From a bacterium (lineage in GTDB: Bacteria > Verrucomicrobiota > Verrucomicrobiia > Limisphaerales > UBA8199): 60,961 nt of DNA. The stretch spans positions 1 to 60,961 of the forward strand of contig JAJYHY010000005.1 in assembly GCA_021784555.1 (NCBI GenBank), written 5' to 3'. Under the pieces are notes generated by a model, which worked only from the letters and a program-made list of their open reading frames with translations, had not been told where the DNA came from and did not search any database. Position numbers and translations under genes: made by a program. Within the stretch, counting starts at the first letter, position 1; the number at the start of each line of letters is the position of its first letter. Shown piece by piece: positions 8,863 to 18,169 of the stretch.

Positions 8863-9459
8863 ATGACAAAGAGCCAAACAAATCCAAAGGTTGATTTCTT
8901 TTTCACCAAAGCCGAAAAGTGGAACCAAGAATTCGCCAAGTTGAGAACAATCGTTCTTGGCTGCGGACTGACCGAGGAACTGAGGTGGGGCAAGCCCTGC
9001 TACACGTTTCAGAACAGCAATGTCGTTTTAATTCATGGATTCAAAGAATACTGCGCGCTTCTGTTTATGAAAGGCGCTTTGCTAAAGGATGACAAGGGCA
9101 TTTTGGTCCAGCAGACGGAGAATGTACAGGCAGCGCGCCAGATTCGGTTCATCAATGTTCGGGAAATGACGAGGATGGAACCAATCCTCAAGGCGTATAT
9201 CAAAGAAGCCATCGAAGTGGAAAAGGCCGGGTTACACGTGAGTTACAAAAGGACTTCGGAATTCAAAATGCCCGAAGAATTTCAAAGGAAATTGGATGAG
9301 AATCCAGGCTTGAGAACTGCCTTTGAGGCACTAACACCGGGACGGCAAAGAGGATACCTCCTTTACTTTTCGGCGCCCAAACAATCCAAAACCCGCGAGT
9401 CCAGAATTGAAAAGTGCATTCCTCTGATTTTCGATGGAATGGGATTAGGCGATCAGTGA
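8863..9459 (+). CDS. YdeI/OmpD-associated family protein (DUF1801-like)
   Basis: A 198-residue protein with the YdeI layout: an N-terminal DUF1801-type domain (LTEELRWGKPCYTFQNSNVV, LIHGFKEYCALLFMKGALL) and a C-terminal helix pair with MPEEFQRKLDENPGLRTAFEALTPGRQRGY, the bacteriocin-protection-like domain. The exact cellular role of the family is not settled. The DNA is clearly AT-richer than the neighbouring genes, and decayed genes lie on both sides, which suggests separate acquisition. The ATG at 8863 gives a normal family length. Confidence 0.82.
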   Translation: MTKSQTNPKVDFFFTKAEKWNQEFAKLRTIVLGCGLTEELRWGKPCYTFQNSNVVLIHGFKEYCALLFMKGALLKDDKGILVQQTENVQAARQIRFINVREMTRMEPILKAYIKEAIEVEKAGLHVSYKRTSEFKMPEEFQRKLDENPGLRTAFEALTPGRQRGYLLYFSAPKQSKTRESRIEKCIPLIFDGMGLGDQ

Positions 9460-9628
9460 CGGCATCAGAACTCCCCCAGGCGCACGCGGCCAGTGGCTGT
9501 CAGCACGACCGGCGTCACCATCTGCCATGAGCGATTCCGACCGCATGATGCGATTGAAATCGTAGCCCATGAATCGGATGGACGGCTGGTCAGCCACATC
9601 GCGGCGCGCACCGGCGACCTTGCTGATG

Positions 9629-11152
9629 TCAGTCACTCACTCCATAACGCCGCAATACTTCCCGCACAGCTTCAGTACCTCCGGCCTTTTCAGGAGGTTT
9701 CGCCCCCGCTTCGAGCATCTCCTTGATCGTTGCCGCGTAATCTCCGGTGCAGCAATACCAGCCGTGTTCTGAACCGTAGATGGCCCAACCTAACGGCGTG
9801 CCGTGGAAATCCGCGTCGGTCATTTCCAGGGGCGGATTGTAACGAAGGATTTCCCTTGCCATTTCCGCATTCCCATGAAACGCCGCCCAGTGAAGCGGCG
9901 TGGCGCGATGCTGGCCGAGCGCATCCACGGGAAGCCCCGCGGCGAGCATCACCCGGACGGCAGCAAGGTTGTTGTTGCGGGCGGCATGAGTGACCTGGCG
10001 GCGGTACGCGTTCGCCAGGCGCGCAACGAGATCGGGATGTTCAGCGAGCAGGGATTTCACGCCAGCGCCGTCGGCGGCCCAGCAGGCGGCGAGCAGTTTG
10101 ACATCGGCCGGGCTGCGTTCCATGAGCAAACTGAAGACGTTTTTGTGGCCGAATTGTTTGGCCACGTCGTGTGCCGACACATACCAGCCGAGCATCCATT
10201 GGTAAATCGTTCCACCGGACTTTTCATTGACCATGGGAAAATACTCGTCGCTGACGCGCATGTGGACGCAGTCGGGGTCGGCGTCCAGATGCTTGCGAAC
10301 AAGATCAAGGTCGCCGAGCGCCGCGGCCATCAGAAGGTCAGTCCGGCAACCGCGCCGGACGAGGAAGCGCGCAATGTCCTGCCGGTCGCGCACCATGTAT
10401 TGGGCGGGCGTGGATTCATGGTCCACGTCGCGCGCATCAATGTCGGCGCCGTGATCCAACAGAAATTCCGCGATCTCAATGGTACTGGCAAAGTGCAGCG
10501 CAGTCTGGCCGTCGCCGCCTCGCGCATGCACGAGATCCGGATCACCCGAAATGAGTTCCCGGAGTCTTTCAACCAGGCCCAACCGTGCGGCGGCGTGAAC
10601 GTCCACAACCGCGCCGCGCTGGATCGCGTAAGTGGCGAGGTCTGGCTCGGCGCCGTGCAACAATCCGAATCCGCCGGCCCACCACCGGCTCTTCGCGTTG
10701 ATGTCCGCACCCGCCTCCAGCAACACGTCCAGCATCTCGCGACTGCGCACAAGAGTGATGGCTGGCGAATCGAACGGGCCGATTGGCTCGTTGATCGTCG
10801 TCTTGAATTCTGGATAACGATCCAGCAGCTTGCCGAACAAAGGCGCGTCATTCGCCTGAAATGCCTCTTTCAACAGTTCTTGCGGATCACCCGTTGCGAG
10901 GATGATGGACTCGACGTGCTCCTTCAGCTTTGGCCAACTAGAAAATCCGTATTCGCGGGCGATGACGAGCTGGGCGTCACTTAACGACAGTCCTGGCCGG
11001 ATTTCAGACTCCGTTGCGCTGGACCAGCGCGGATGGTTTTGCCGAACGCGCTCGATGGCTTCTGAATCGCCGGCCTTTTGGGATTTGAGGAGGTCTTTGG
11101 CCTGGTTCCTCAGTTGTTCAAGACTTGGCCGCGAGGGAAGGGACTTTGGCAT
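9629..11152 (-). CDS. Ankyrin-repeat protein
   Basis: A 507-residue protein from ATG 11152, which has AAGG six bases upstream. The N-terminus (PSLEQLRNQAKDLLKSQKAG, then LSLSDAQLVIAREYGFSSWP) is the helical header common to bacterial ankyrin proteins of this type. Repeats follow across residues ~110-500, for example DGQTALHFASTIEIAEFLLD, HGADIDARD and RATPLHWAAFHGNAEMAREI. Ankyrin repeats bind proteins; no catalytic domain or signal peptide is visible, so it is probably cytoplasmic. It stands alone. A longer frame upstream is rejected because the SD and the family start agree on 11152. Confidence 0.88.
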   Translation of the reverse strand: MPKSLPSRPSLEQLRNQAKDLLKSQKAGDSEAIERVRQNHPRWSSATESEIRPGLSLSDAQLVIAREYGFSSWPKLKEHVESIILATGDPQELLKEAFQANDAPLFGKLLDRYPEFKTTINEPIGPFDSPAITLVRSREMLDVLLEAGADINAKSRWWAGGFGLLHGAEPDLATYAIQRGAVVDVHAAARLGLVERLRELISGDPDLVHARGGDGQTALHFASTIEIAEFLLDHGADIDARDVDHESTPAQYMVRDRQDIARFLVRRGCRTDLLMAAALGDLDLVRKHLDADPDCVHMRVSDEYFPMVNEKSGGTIYQWMLGWYVSAHDVAKQFGHKNVFSLLMERSPADVKLLAACWAADGAGVKSLLAEHPDLVARLANAYRRQVTHAARNNNLAAVRVMLAAGLPVDALGQHRATPLHWAAFHGNAEMAREILRYNPPLEMTDADFHGTPLGWAIYGSEHGWYCCTGDYAATIKEMLEAGAKPPEKAGGTEAVREVLRRYGVSD

Positions 11153-11317
11153 AATAACCTTTCTGCTTTCGCCTGTGGTCCGCAAGCAGGCGGCATCAAG
11201 GTTATCATTGTAACCACAATCAGCAGGTGGGCTCGGCCCTTTCCGCGGACCCGGATGCGTCCTGAACGCCACAAAAAGAAATCACAGCCGGAGACTGGCG
11301 TCAATGGAACCGTTTAT

Positions 11318-11355
11318 AGGGCTGGAGGGCGTTGCGCCCCTAACAAGCCAGCCCT
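11318..11355 (+). terminator. Strong hairpin, possible terminator
   Basis: AGGGCTGG (11318-11325) pairs with CCAGCCCT (11348-11355), with a second GC-rich stem inside (GGGCG/GCGCCC). There is no T-run after it, so termination is only one option; a structured leader for the following broken gene is another. Confidence 0.35.
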
Positions 11356-11422
11356 TTCGGATTTCATCTACATTGGGCTTTTTTCCGGTTTGTAGTAGTA
11401 TTGTTTCAGAAAGGGAGGTGCC

Positions 11423-11533
11423 ATGCAGAATGCCAGAGATATGAATATGAAAAACTCAATGGTCCAGGCCTACGTGTTCTTTGACGGCAAATGCGAGGAA
11501 GCCCTCAATCGCAAACAAAAGAGGCAACTATGA
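11423..11533 (+). pseudogene. PhnB-like VOC gene, N-terminal stub
   Basis: A 36-codon frame with a near-perfect ribosome site (AAGGGAGGTG two bases before ATG). It reads MVQAYVFFDGKCEEALN, the beginning of PhnB-like (3-demethylubiquinone methyltransferase-like) glyoxalase-fold proteins, and then changes at once to RKQKRQL and stops. The rest of that ~140-residue domain is missing. The break falls just before the ribosome site of the following YCII frame, as expected from a deletion that joined the two genes. Confidence 0.62.
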
Positions 11534-11815
11534 AATTCATGATGTTTATGATCCCGAGGGTTTATCAGCCGGAGACGCTGGCCGCAGAGCGGGCGGGGGA
11601 AGGATTTGCTCCGCCCCCTGACGCCGTTGAGAATATGATGAAGTTCAACGGACAACTTGCAAAAACCGGGGCGCTCATTGGATTGGACGGGTTGCATCCG
11701 GTTTTGAAAGGCGCGCGCGTGAAGTTTGCCAAGGGGAAGCCGGCAGTGACTGACGGACCGTTCATCGAATCGAAGGAAGTCATTGGCGGTTATTGGCTCA
11801 TCAACGCGAACTCAA
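11530..11815 (+). pseudogene. YCII-family gene, 3' truncated
   Basis: Starts at ATG 11530, overlapping the stop of the VOC stub. It shows MKFMMFMIPRVYQPE, a helix with FNGQLAKTGALIGLDGLHP, then VTDGPFIESKEVIGGYWLI, which is the YCII core. After ~residue 95 the family sequence stops and the frame runs on, out of register, through a different gene fragment to 12075. The family's last ~30 residues are absent. The truncated product would lack the final strand and helix of the fold. Confidence 0.6.
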
Positions 11816-11962
11816 ACAAGGTTCGCGGCGAAAATCAAGAAGCTCGGCGGCAGCATTTGCAAACCGAAAACAGCGGTGATGGGAATGGGCTATTTCGCCA
11901 TCTGCGAGGACCCGGAGGACAACACGTTCGCCATTTGGGAAAGGAACGTCAAGGCGAAGTAG
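11816..11962 (+). pseudogene. VOC/glyoxalase-like C-terminal fragment
   Basis: In a frame different from the preceding YCII frame, 46 codons read FAAKIKKLGGSICKPKTAV then MGMGYFAICEDPEDNTFAIW, the last quarter of a VOC-superfamily domain, including the metal-binding-type strand and DPEDNTFAIWE end. There is no start codon for it. It is the tail of a third gene joined to the YCII fragment by deletion. Nothing recognisable lies between it and the next gene at 12122. Confidence 0.62.
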
Positions 11963-12121
11963 CGATACTCGATGGGACACCGAGGGATCGTGATGAAATC
12001 GGCCCGATGGGGACATGGCCCCGCCGCCGTGACGAATACGTGAAGATCGCGGCGAAAGATTGCTCCTGCTCTTGAACACTCATGCAGAAATCGCCGAGAA
12101 ATAGTCGAAGAAAGGAAACGT

Positions 12122-12625
12122 ATGGACACATTTCTCCCTCCCATTGAACAGCCGAAAGGGCTGGCAATGAAACTGGCGTATTATTTCACGCGAAAACAAT
12201 TCGGCAAGGTGTTGACGCCGCTCAAGGTGCATTCGGCGCGGTTGCCGGCAGCCTTCGGCATGTTTTACGGAAAAGTCGCAAAGTTGGACAAGAAGCTGAC
12301 GCTGCCCGCTGAAACCGTCATGCTCGTCCGGGAACAGGTCGCGCGGCTCAACGTCTGCCAATTCTGCATGGACATCGGCCGGGCGTTCGTCATCAAAGCC
12401 TCGCTGAACGAAGCCAAGTTTGACGCGCTTGATGAATACCGCACGAGCACTCTGTTCACCGAGGCCGAACGCGCCATGTTGGATTATGTGACGGAATTGC
12501 CAACTATCGCCTCGAGAATTTCAATTCGCGCAAGACAGACGCAAGTTCGTCAACTTCATGTCGCATTGTTTGGACGTCAGCAAACGCAATACCGAGAACC
12601 ACGGCCGGAGGCATGGAGCGATTAA
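12122..12625 (+). pseudogene. Carboxymuconolactone decarboxylase (AhpD-like) gene, broken 3' end
   Basis: The frame opens normally (ATG 12122, preceded by AGGAAACGT) and carries the AhpD/CMD core: PLKVHSARLPAAFGMFYG, LPAETVMLVREQVARLNVCQ and the redox motif CQFC at about residues 79-82. Family sequence continues to FTEAERAMLDYVTEL near residue 128. After that the frame becomes arginine- and glutamine-rich and ends unnaturally. Another frame of the same stretch (RRKFVNFMSHCLDVSKRNTE) looks more protein-like, so a deletion or frameshift near 12500 is likely. A truncated active protein cannot be excluded because the CXXC is kept. Confidence 0.6.
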
Positions 12626-12760
12626 TGGTGAGTTTGGAAAGGGCGACTGAATCTATGCCGCGCGAAGCGGCCAACCGACAGGCCTCCACCGTGATGCTTC
12701 CCGCCGTCGCCGTTCCGAGGAACTGCCGTCCACGATTCTGTGCCGGTAACCTGGCTGACA

Positions 12761-13728
12761 TCAGCGTGAGACCGTGGCCGCTGCGTCAGGCGTTTGAGGC
12801 CGTAATCGGGTGAATCCGCGACCCGGAATCTTGGAGGTGGCAGAGGGAACGAAGTCGATGATCCGATGGCCATTTGGCCCAATGGCTGAAAGGCCAGATA
12901 CATCGGAGGCTTCGAACCAGTGGCCGGTGAGCGAGTTGGTCTGCGCCTGCATGTGACACACGATGTTGGCTGGCCAACTGAGGATGACCGTTCCGTTCGG
13001 CTATGCACTCACAGAAAGCGCCATTGGCGCGGTTTGCCCATAAACCCGCACATAATCTACCAACATCTCCGCCGGAAAAGTGGTCCCTGCCTCGATTTGT
13101 GCCACGGCCGGATTGCCGACATAGGTCCCGCCGACTGCCAGGTTCAGGATGAAAAAGAATGGCGCGTTGAAAGGCACCCCCATGCTCTGGGTTTCATAAA
13201 GCCTGCCGTCCACCAGCCACCGGATTTCGCCAGAACTCCACACCAAATCATAGATGTGCCAGTTGGTCACTGAGTCGGGGCTTGTGAAGTAGTACCTGGC
13301 TGTCACATTGCCGGAGTTGGAGTGCAGGCTCCCCTGCACCCAATCCGGTTGATCGCCATTGTTCTCCACCACGTCAATCTCTCCGCAGGCGGGCCAGCCG
13401 ACCGTCGGGAAATCCTTCCCGAGCATCCAGAGGGCCGGCCATAGGCCCGTCCCGGCCGGCAATTTGGCCCGCCATTCGAAGCGCCACTGAACTCGTCGCT
13501 CCACACAATGTTGGTATCGGCCTGCGCGCCATGGCTTGTCCATATCCAGACGGCGACCATCACCACCAGGGCAAACAGCTTAAGCCCCCCGCGTTTGCGC
13601 CGTAAGATCGGCTCTGGCAGGCGACCGGCAAGATCCTGGAAAACGCCTCCGAAGTCGCCCAGCTCCCGGTGGAGAACGATAAGGCGGTGAGCAAGTCGGC
13701 GTGTCATGGCCTTTGTCCGAAACCTCAT
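12761..13728 (-). pseudogene. Glycoside hydrolase family 16 gene, deleted and interrupted
   Basis: Reading leftwards from ATG 13728 (TGATG overlap with the upstream gene), a signal segment (LFALVVMVAVWIWTSHGAQA) leads to TNIVWSDEFSGA, the start of a GH16 domain. At about 13470 the reading changes frame and family sequence resumes ~80 residues later at WRFEWRAKLPAGTGLWPALW, followed by the catalytic motif GEIDVVEN and the C-terminal strands to VDYVRVYG. A TAG at 13001-13003 stops the frame, but the same frame continues with GTVILSWPANIVCHMQAQT, a typical secreted verrucomicrobial C-terminal module. GH16 enzymes cut beta-1,3/1,4-glucans or galactans. An out-of-frame deletion plus a stop make it non-functional as read. 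Confidence 0.75.
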
Positions 13729-14177
13729 CACGACGGCGGCGCCGGCGGCATCGGGCGGAGGCGCCGGAGATTCCTGAACAGGAAAAACCAATAGACCGGC
13801 GCGGCCACGGCAAACATGTCGATGGAAAGGAGGATAAACCCGATGGTGATAAGCGCGCTACGCGGGACCCGCTTAGTCGTTCCCGCCCGAAGCACTTCTC
13901 CAATGGCAAACACGCGAACGTACGGCATATAATTGCCGTAGCGGCCGACGATGGCGCCGCAGGTGGGGCAGAACCAACCATTGTGTTCCTGGGGAGTGAA
14001 GCAGTGGTGGCAGACAGGCACCGCATCGTCCCGGTTGAGAGATAGCTCGATGTCGGGCCCCCATGGGTCAGCAGTGCGCGGGGCGGCCATCACCCAAGCA
14101 GCGAGCCGATACACCTCCCAGGCGCAAATTACGAGTATTGCCAGCAGAGCGACAGTATGTTCACCGCTTAGCGCCAT
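13728..14177 (-). CDS. Zinc-ribbon membrane protein
   Basis: A 149-residue protein from ATG 14177 (an ATG at 14222 is also possible). It has an N-terminal transmembrane helix (HTVALLAILVICAWEVYRLA), a zinc ribbon CHHCFTPQEHNGWFCPTCG with CxxC...CxxC, the segment GNYMPYVRVFAIGEVLRAG, and a second membrane helix (SALITIGFILLSIDMF). Its stop overlaps the start of the GH16 remnant, so the two were once co-translated. No function is known to me for this arrangement. Confidence 0.6.
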   Translation of the reverse strand: MALSGEHTVALLAILVICAWEVYRLAAWVMAAPRTADPWGPDIELSLNRDDAVPVCHHCFTPQEHNGWFCPTCGAIVGRYGNYMPYVRVFAIGEVLRAGTTKRVPRSALITIGFILLSIDMFAVAAPVYWFFLFRNLRRLRPMPPAPPS

Positions 14178-14355
14178 GGGCAAATCATGCAAAACTCCGC
14201 GACTGGTGTAAAGCCCGATCATAATCCGGATGCTCTGGCGACACTTGTGGGTCGTTTGCCATAAACCCAACAGTTCCATTTTTGAGAAACCCATAGAGAG
14301 GGGGTCTCATTTTTGGAACCGATGGGTTTATATATTGGAGTGCCCTCCCCAATGG

Positions 14356-15453
14356 ATGAAAGAGTCGTATCCCCGCTACGTGCGCTTTGGATTGGAGAAG
14401 ATTTACAAGGGGTGGCCACCCTCCGAGGTTGAGCAACTTGAGCAGTTCGTCTCCTATTGCGCCATTGGCGCGGCGGCCAGGAAGCTGGGAGATATTCGAA
14501 GAACCCTCATCCAATTTCGCGACGTGGTGGAGGAGGACTTCTCGGATATCGATCTCCAAGATTTGAGGGGCTTTCTGGCGCTTTTGAATGGCAGCGATAG
14601 GAAGGAATACACGCGCAATGGAATTAAGGCGCATGTGCGTCGGTTTTTGAAATGGCGTTTCAAGGATTGGAGCCAGCGTTTCGAGGAATTTCGGGATGTC
14701 AAGTTGAAGAACGGCTTCAACGAAGAGCGCATCAACGAAGGGACGCTGCTGACCAAGGAGCAGGTTGAGGCCATTGTCAATCGTGAAACCGATTTGGTTC
14801 GCAAGGCTTTCTTCCTGACTCTCTATGAAAGCGGCTTGAGGCCCAAGGAGTTGACAACCCTGAAATGGAAGAGCGCGCATCTGAACACCGGCGAGGGGAT
14901 TTCCGAACTACACATTTTCGCCACCAAGACCAGCCGGGCCCGGACGGTCTTTGTCAACGGCGCCACGCCCTATTTGCAAAAGCTCTTTGAAATGGCGCAG
15001 AGCGAATATGTCTTTCCATCACTGGCGAAGAACAATGAGCCTTTGGCGAAGGTCACCTGCCATCGCTGGATTAAGGAGATGGGGGCTGCGGTGGGGCTGG
15101 AAATCTTCCCATACCTCCTGCGCCATACCCGGGCCCACGAGCTCTACAGCAAGATGCCCTCGAAGGTTGCGCAGAAGCTCATGGGGCACAATTCCGACAT
15201 GAGCGAGATCTACGCCCACATCTCCAGCCGGGACATCAAGGACAGCGTCCTCAAAACGGTTTACAACGTTGGCGATCTGTCCAAGGAGAAAGAGCACCCG
15301 CTTGAGCTGGAAGTAGCGCGTCTGCGCAAGGCGATGGATCTCGTATGCCAAAAGTTTCCTGACATAGCGCGGATTATTGCCCAGAATCCCTCCGAAGAAA
15401 ACGTCGAAGAACAAATCCGAAAGCGGCGCCCGAAAGGAACGCTGGATGTGTGA
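14356..15453 (+). CDS. Tyrosine recombinase / integrase
   Basis: A 365-residue site-specific recombinase from ATG 14356; an ATG at 14230 would add 42 residues of poor character. An N-terminal SAM-like core-binding domain is followed by the catalytic domain: arginine I in YESGLRPKELTTLKW, the beta-strand lysine in TKTSRARTVFVN, box II as YLLRHTRA, then KLMGHNSDMSEIYAHIS with the histidine and the nucleophilic tyrosine. The histidine normally three residues before the box-II arginine is tyrosine. The protein continues ~80 residues past the tyrosine. It overlaps the next gene by 4 bases, which is unusual for an integrase. No att repeats were identified. Confidence 0.88.
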   Translation: MKESYPRYVRFGLEKIYKGWPPSEVEQLEQFVSYCAIGAAARKLGDIRRTLIQFRDVVEEDFSDIDLQDLRGFLALLNGSDRKEYTRNGIKAHVRRFLKWRFKDWSQRFEEFRDVKLKNGFNEERINEGTLLTKEQVEAIVNRETDLVRKAFFLTLYESGLRPKELTTLKWKSAHLNTGEGISELHIFATKTSRARTVFVNGATPYLQKLFEMAQSEYVFPSLAKNNEPLAKVTCHRWIKEMGAAVGLEIFPYLLRHTRAHELYSKMPSKVAQKLMGHNSDMSEIYAHISSRDIKDSVLKTVYNVGDLSKEKEHPLELEVARLRKAMDLVCQKFPDIARIIAQNPSEENVEEQIRKRRPKGTLDV

Positions 15454-16676
15454 ACGCCACAATTATTGTCCTCGTCTTTAGTCTGACTTACCTCGGAATC
15501 GCGATGGGGCACGTGCCCGGACTGAAACTCAACCGGGCCGGAATCGCGCTGCTTGGGGCGATTGCCATGATGATTTTCGGGGGCGTCAGCACGTCTGGCA
15601 CGGTTTCCTATATCAATTGGCCGACGATTTTTCTGTTGTTCGGCTTCTTCGTCATATCCGCTCAGCTCCGGCTGTCCGGGTTCTACGACAAAGTGGCCGG
15701 CGCCATTGCAGGTCGCCTGGGCCATCCCGCGCGATTCCTGCTCTTGCTGATGGCGGCCACGGGGGGCCTTTCGGCTGTTCTCAATCACGATATTGTGTGC
15801 TTTGTCTTCGCGCCAATCGTCGGCGCGGCGCTCTTGCGTAAGGCGCTTAATCCCGTGCCGTTTTTGGTCGCGCTGGCCATTGCCAGCAACATCGGAGCAG
15901 CGGCTACGCTGATTGGCAACCCTCAGAACATGATGATTAGCCAAGTCGCGCATCTGGACTTCGGCCGATACCTGGTTTGGAGCAGCGTGCCGGTGGTCTT
16001 TGCGATGGGCGCCGCCTTCGCAATTATCAGGTGGATGTCACGGAAGCGTCTGCTGACCGTCCCCTCCGGCCAAAGCGAGCCGGCGCAGCAAACGTATCCG
16101 TTCAACCAGGTCCACACCATCAAAGGCATCGTGATTCTGGTGGCGGCCATCGGGCTTTTCTTCACTTCCCTGCCCAAGGAGGTTATTGCCCTTGCGGCGG
16201 CGGCCATTCATCTGGCCAGCCCGAAGTTCCGCACGGAGGATTTGCTGGGCCTGGTGGACTGGCCGATCCTGGTGCTGTTCATGGGGCTATTTGTGGTTGC
16301 CGGGGCGTTTCAGTCCACCGGCTGCGGCGAGCAAGCCGTTCACTGGCTGGCGCAGGGCGGCTTCAACCTGAACGCGCCGAGCAACCTGGCTCTGACAACG
16401 GCGGCGATGTCGAACCTAATCGGCAATTCGGCGGCGGTGATGCTGCTGCTCAAGGTGGTCAACCTGGGACGGCCCGGCGTGGCTTACGCCTTGGCGCTGG
16501 CGAACAGTTTTGGCGGCAGCCTCATTGTTATCGGGAGTGTCTCCAACATCATCGTAGTGCAGCAGGCGCGCGAGATGGGAATCAAAATCTCGTTCTGGGA
16601 TTTCGCGCGTTTGGGCATTCCCGTGACACTCGCCGCGTTGGCGGGCCTGATGGGGTGGTTGGCTTGGGCGCATTGA
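15450..16676 (+). CDS. SLC13/ArsB-type anion transporter
   Basis: A 408-residue inner-membrane protein with about 11 hydrophobic helices. Motifs of the ion transporter (IT) superfamily are visible: SAVLNHDIVCFVFAPIV in the first half and SNIGAAATLIGNPQNMMIS, mirrored by SNLIGNSAAVMLLLKVV and GSVSNIIVVQQA in the second half. The substrate may be a dicarboxylate, sulfate or arsenite-like anion; sequence alone does not decide. It starts at GTG 15450 inside the stop of the integrase gene (GTGA), with AAGGAA upstream, so it is probably co-translated with the integrase. Confidence 0.89.
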   Translation: MNATIIVLVFSLTYLGIAMGHVPGLKLNRAGIALLGAIAMMIFGGVSTSGTVSYINWPTIFLLFGFFVISAQLRLSGFYDKVAGAIAGRLGHPARFLLLLMAATGGLSAVLNHDIVCFVFAPIVGAALLRKALNPVPFLVALAIASNIGAAATLIGNPQNMMISQVAHLDFGRYLVWSSVPVVFAMGAAFAIIRWMSRKRLLTVPSGQSEPAQQTYPFNQVHTIKGIVILVAAIGLFFTSLPKEVIALAAAAIHLASPKFRTEDLLGLVDWPILVLFMGLFVVAGAFQSTGCGEQAVHWLAQGGFNLNAPSNLALTTAAMSNLIGNSAAVMLLLKVVNLGRPGVAYALALANSFGGSLIVIGSVSNIIVVQQAREMGIKISFWDFARLGIPVTLAALAGLMGWLAWAH

Positions 16677-17311
16677 GCTCTGTTTGAATCCCCTGCCAGG
16701 AAGGGGACAAAAGTGTCCCGTTCCCCTTTCCGCCGCTTACCAGGAAGGGGGGGCACGCTTGAGGGACCGGATGGCGGCCGCTCTTTCTCGGCAGGGGTGT
16801 TCGTGGCGGTTTGGCTTGTGCAACGAGGGCCAGGAATCTCAGATTTGGTGCCTGATTGCCTTTCTCCGGCGCTTGGGGTTCTCACCGCCCGTTGAGGGGC
16901 CGTCGGGTTGTGATCCTGGATCGAGCAGAGGAGGCTTCTTGCGAAAGGGCTTGCATCATCACGCCGAAGGCCACGGCCCAAGGAGTGGCTACTTGCTGGA
17001 AGGGTGGACACGGCCACGATCAGTTCGCAAACGCGGACTGGCCGCAATCAGGCCGCATCTACGTTGAAGCCGCGCCTGAGAATCAGGAGAATCAGGCGTG
17101 GCATTATGTGTCGCCCGTCGGCCTGCGCGTCCGGGGAGAACGCCCTCTTGCTCCGCGTCTCCACCCTTAACTCGCCGCCTGGCTCCGGGGATTTGCCTTG
17201 AGGATTGCGCGCCCGGACCGCCAGAAAGCACAAGGCGGCCCCAGCGGCCTGCGTGATGGGAAGATTGGGCAGAATCGGACTGCAAAGCCGCCTCTGCCCG
17301 CTTGAATCTCT
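16677..17311. other. Gene-free stretch
   Basis: About 635 bases between the transporter and the acetyltransferase gene. It begins with repeated GGAAGGGG blocks and the palindrome GGGACAAAAGTGTCCC (16706-16721). Frames here are long only because of GC bias and carry no domain signs. Nothing else was recognised. Confidence 0.5.
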
Positions 17312-18169
17312 TCAATAAAGTATCGAGGGCAGAAACGCGCCACGCGGCTCGTTGTAAAACCCCATGCTCATCAGCGTCATCGGCTGCGTGACACGCAAGC
17401 CCTTTATCAAACACCAGCGGAACACTTCGCCATTACGCGCCGGCAACAGAAAACCGGGGCCGGCAAATTCCGGCGCAGCAGCGATGAGCGCCTTCAACTC
17501 GTCATTGCCTTGTGCGGCGGCATGGGTGAAAAAACCGATGCCCGTGGCGTAGCCGGTGATGACGCCGTCACGTTCGACAACCGTCGCGGTTTTCTGCTCA
17601 ATCGCACCGGCGAGTTCATTCTTGCGGTCGTGGCCGTGGACTTGGTGACAAACACGACTGCACGCCGCGATGTCGTCTTCCATGGCCGGGCGGACGGAAA
17701 AGCCGGGCAAGGATTCTTTCAAAGGCGCGCCCTGGATGCATGCCACCGGTTCGCGCACGTCAAAGCCGAGTTTCGTGTAAAGCGACAAAGAGCGGTTGTG
17801 AAACGCCGCCTGCACCAGCCGCGCGCCGCCAAAGCTCTTTTCCGCCACCCGCGCCAGCATGTCTTCCATCATCCGCCGCCCGACGCCAGCGTTCTGGTGT
17901 TTCGGGTCAATCGTGACCGGCCCGATGCCGGCGATGGTGTCGCCCTCCCACAAAAAACTGCTGCCGATGATCTTGCCGCCGGCCTCGGCAATGACCGAAT
18001 AAACGTCCGGGCGCGACAGCAGCGTTGTCAAGAATCCCGTTGCCATCTCCGTTGACGGGATGTCCGGCGGGAAGTTGTGGTGGTTGGAGATTGTGCCGAA
18101 AGCGTCGAAACATATCTGGCCGCACGCCGGGCCGTCGACTGGTTTGCCGCGTCTCAAAGTAAGATTCAT
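17312..18169 (-). CDS. GNAT-family N-acetyltransferase
   Basis: A 285-residue acetyltransferase. The GNAT core lies in residues ~1-150: YSVIAEAGGKIIGSSFLWE (beta4), GIGPVTIDPKHQNAGVGRRM with the acetyl-CoA pyrophosphate loop (Q-x-x-G-V-G-R), and LYTKLGFDVREP. The second half (FSVRPAMEDDIAACSRVCHQ, then TGYATGIGFFTHAA) looks like a second, degenerate GNAT-like unit. Substrate unknown. It stands alone on the minus strand; the ATG at 18169 gives a clean N-terminus MNLTLRRG. Confidence 0.86.
   Translation of the reverse strand: MNLTLRRGKPVDGPACGQICFDAFGTISNHHNFPPDIPSTEMATGFLTTLLSRPDVYSVIAEAGGKIIGSSFLWEGDTIAGIGPVTIDPKHQNAGVGRRMMEDMLARVAEKSFGGARLVQAAFHNRSLSLYTKLGFDVREPVACIQGAPLKESLPGFSVRPAMEDDIAACSRVCHQVHGHDRKNELAGAIEQKTATVVERDGVITGYATGIGFFTHAAAQGNDELKALIAAAPEFAGPGFLLPARNGEVFRWCLIKGLRVTQPMTLMSMGFYNEPRGAFLPSILY

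Noticed and set aside
9803-10984. A 393-codon plus-strand frame
   Set aside because: It is the mirror of the ankyrin gene; the minus strand carries clear repeats and a good start.
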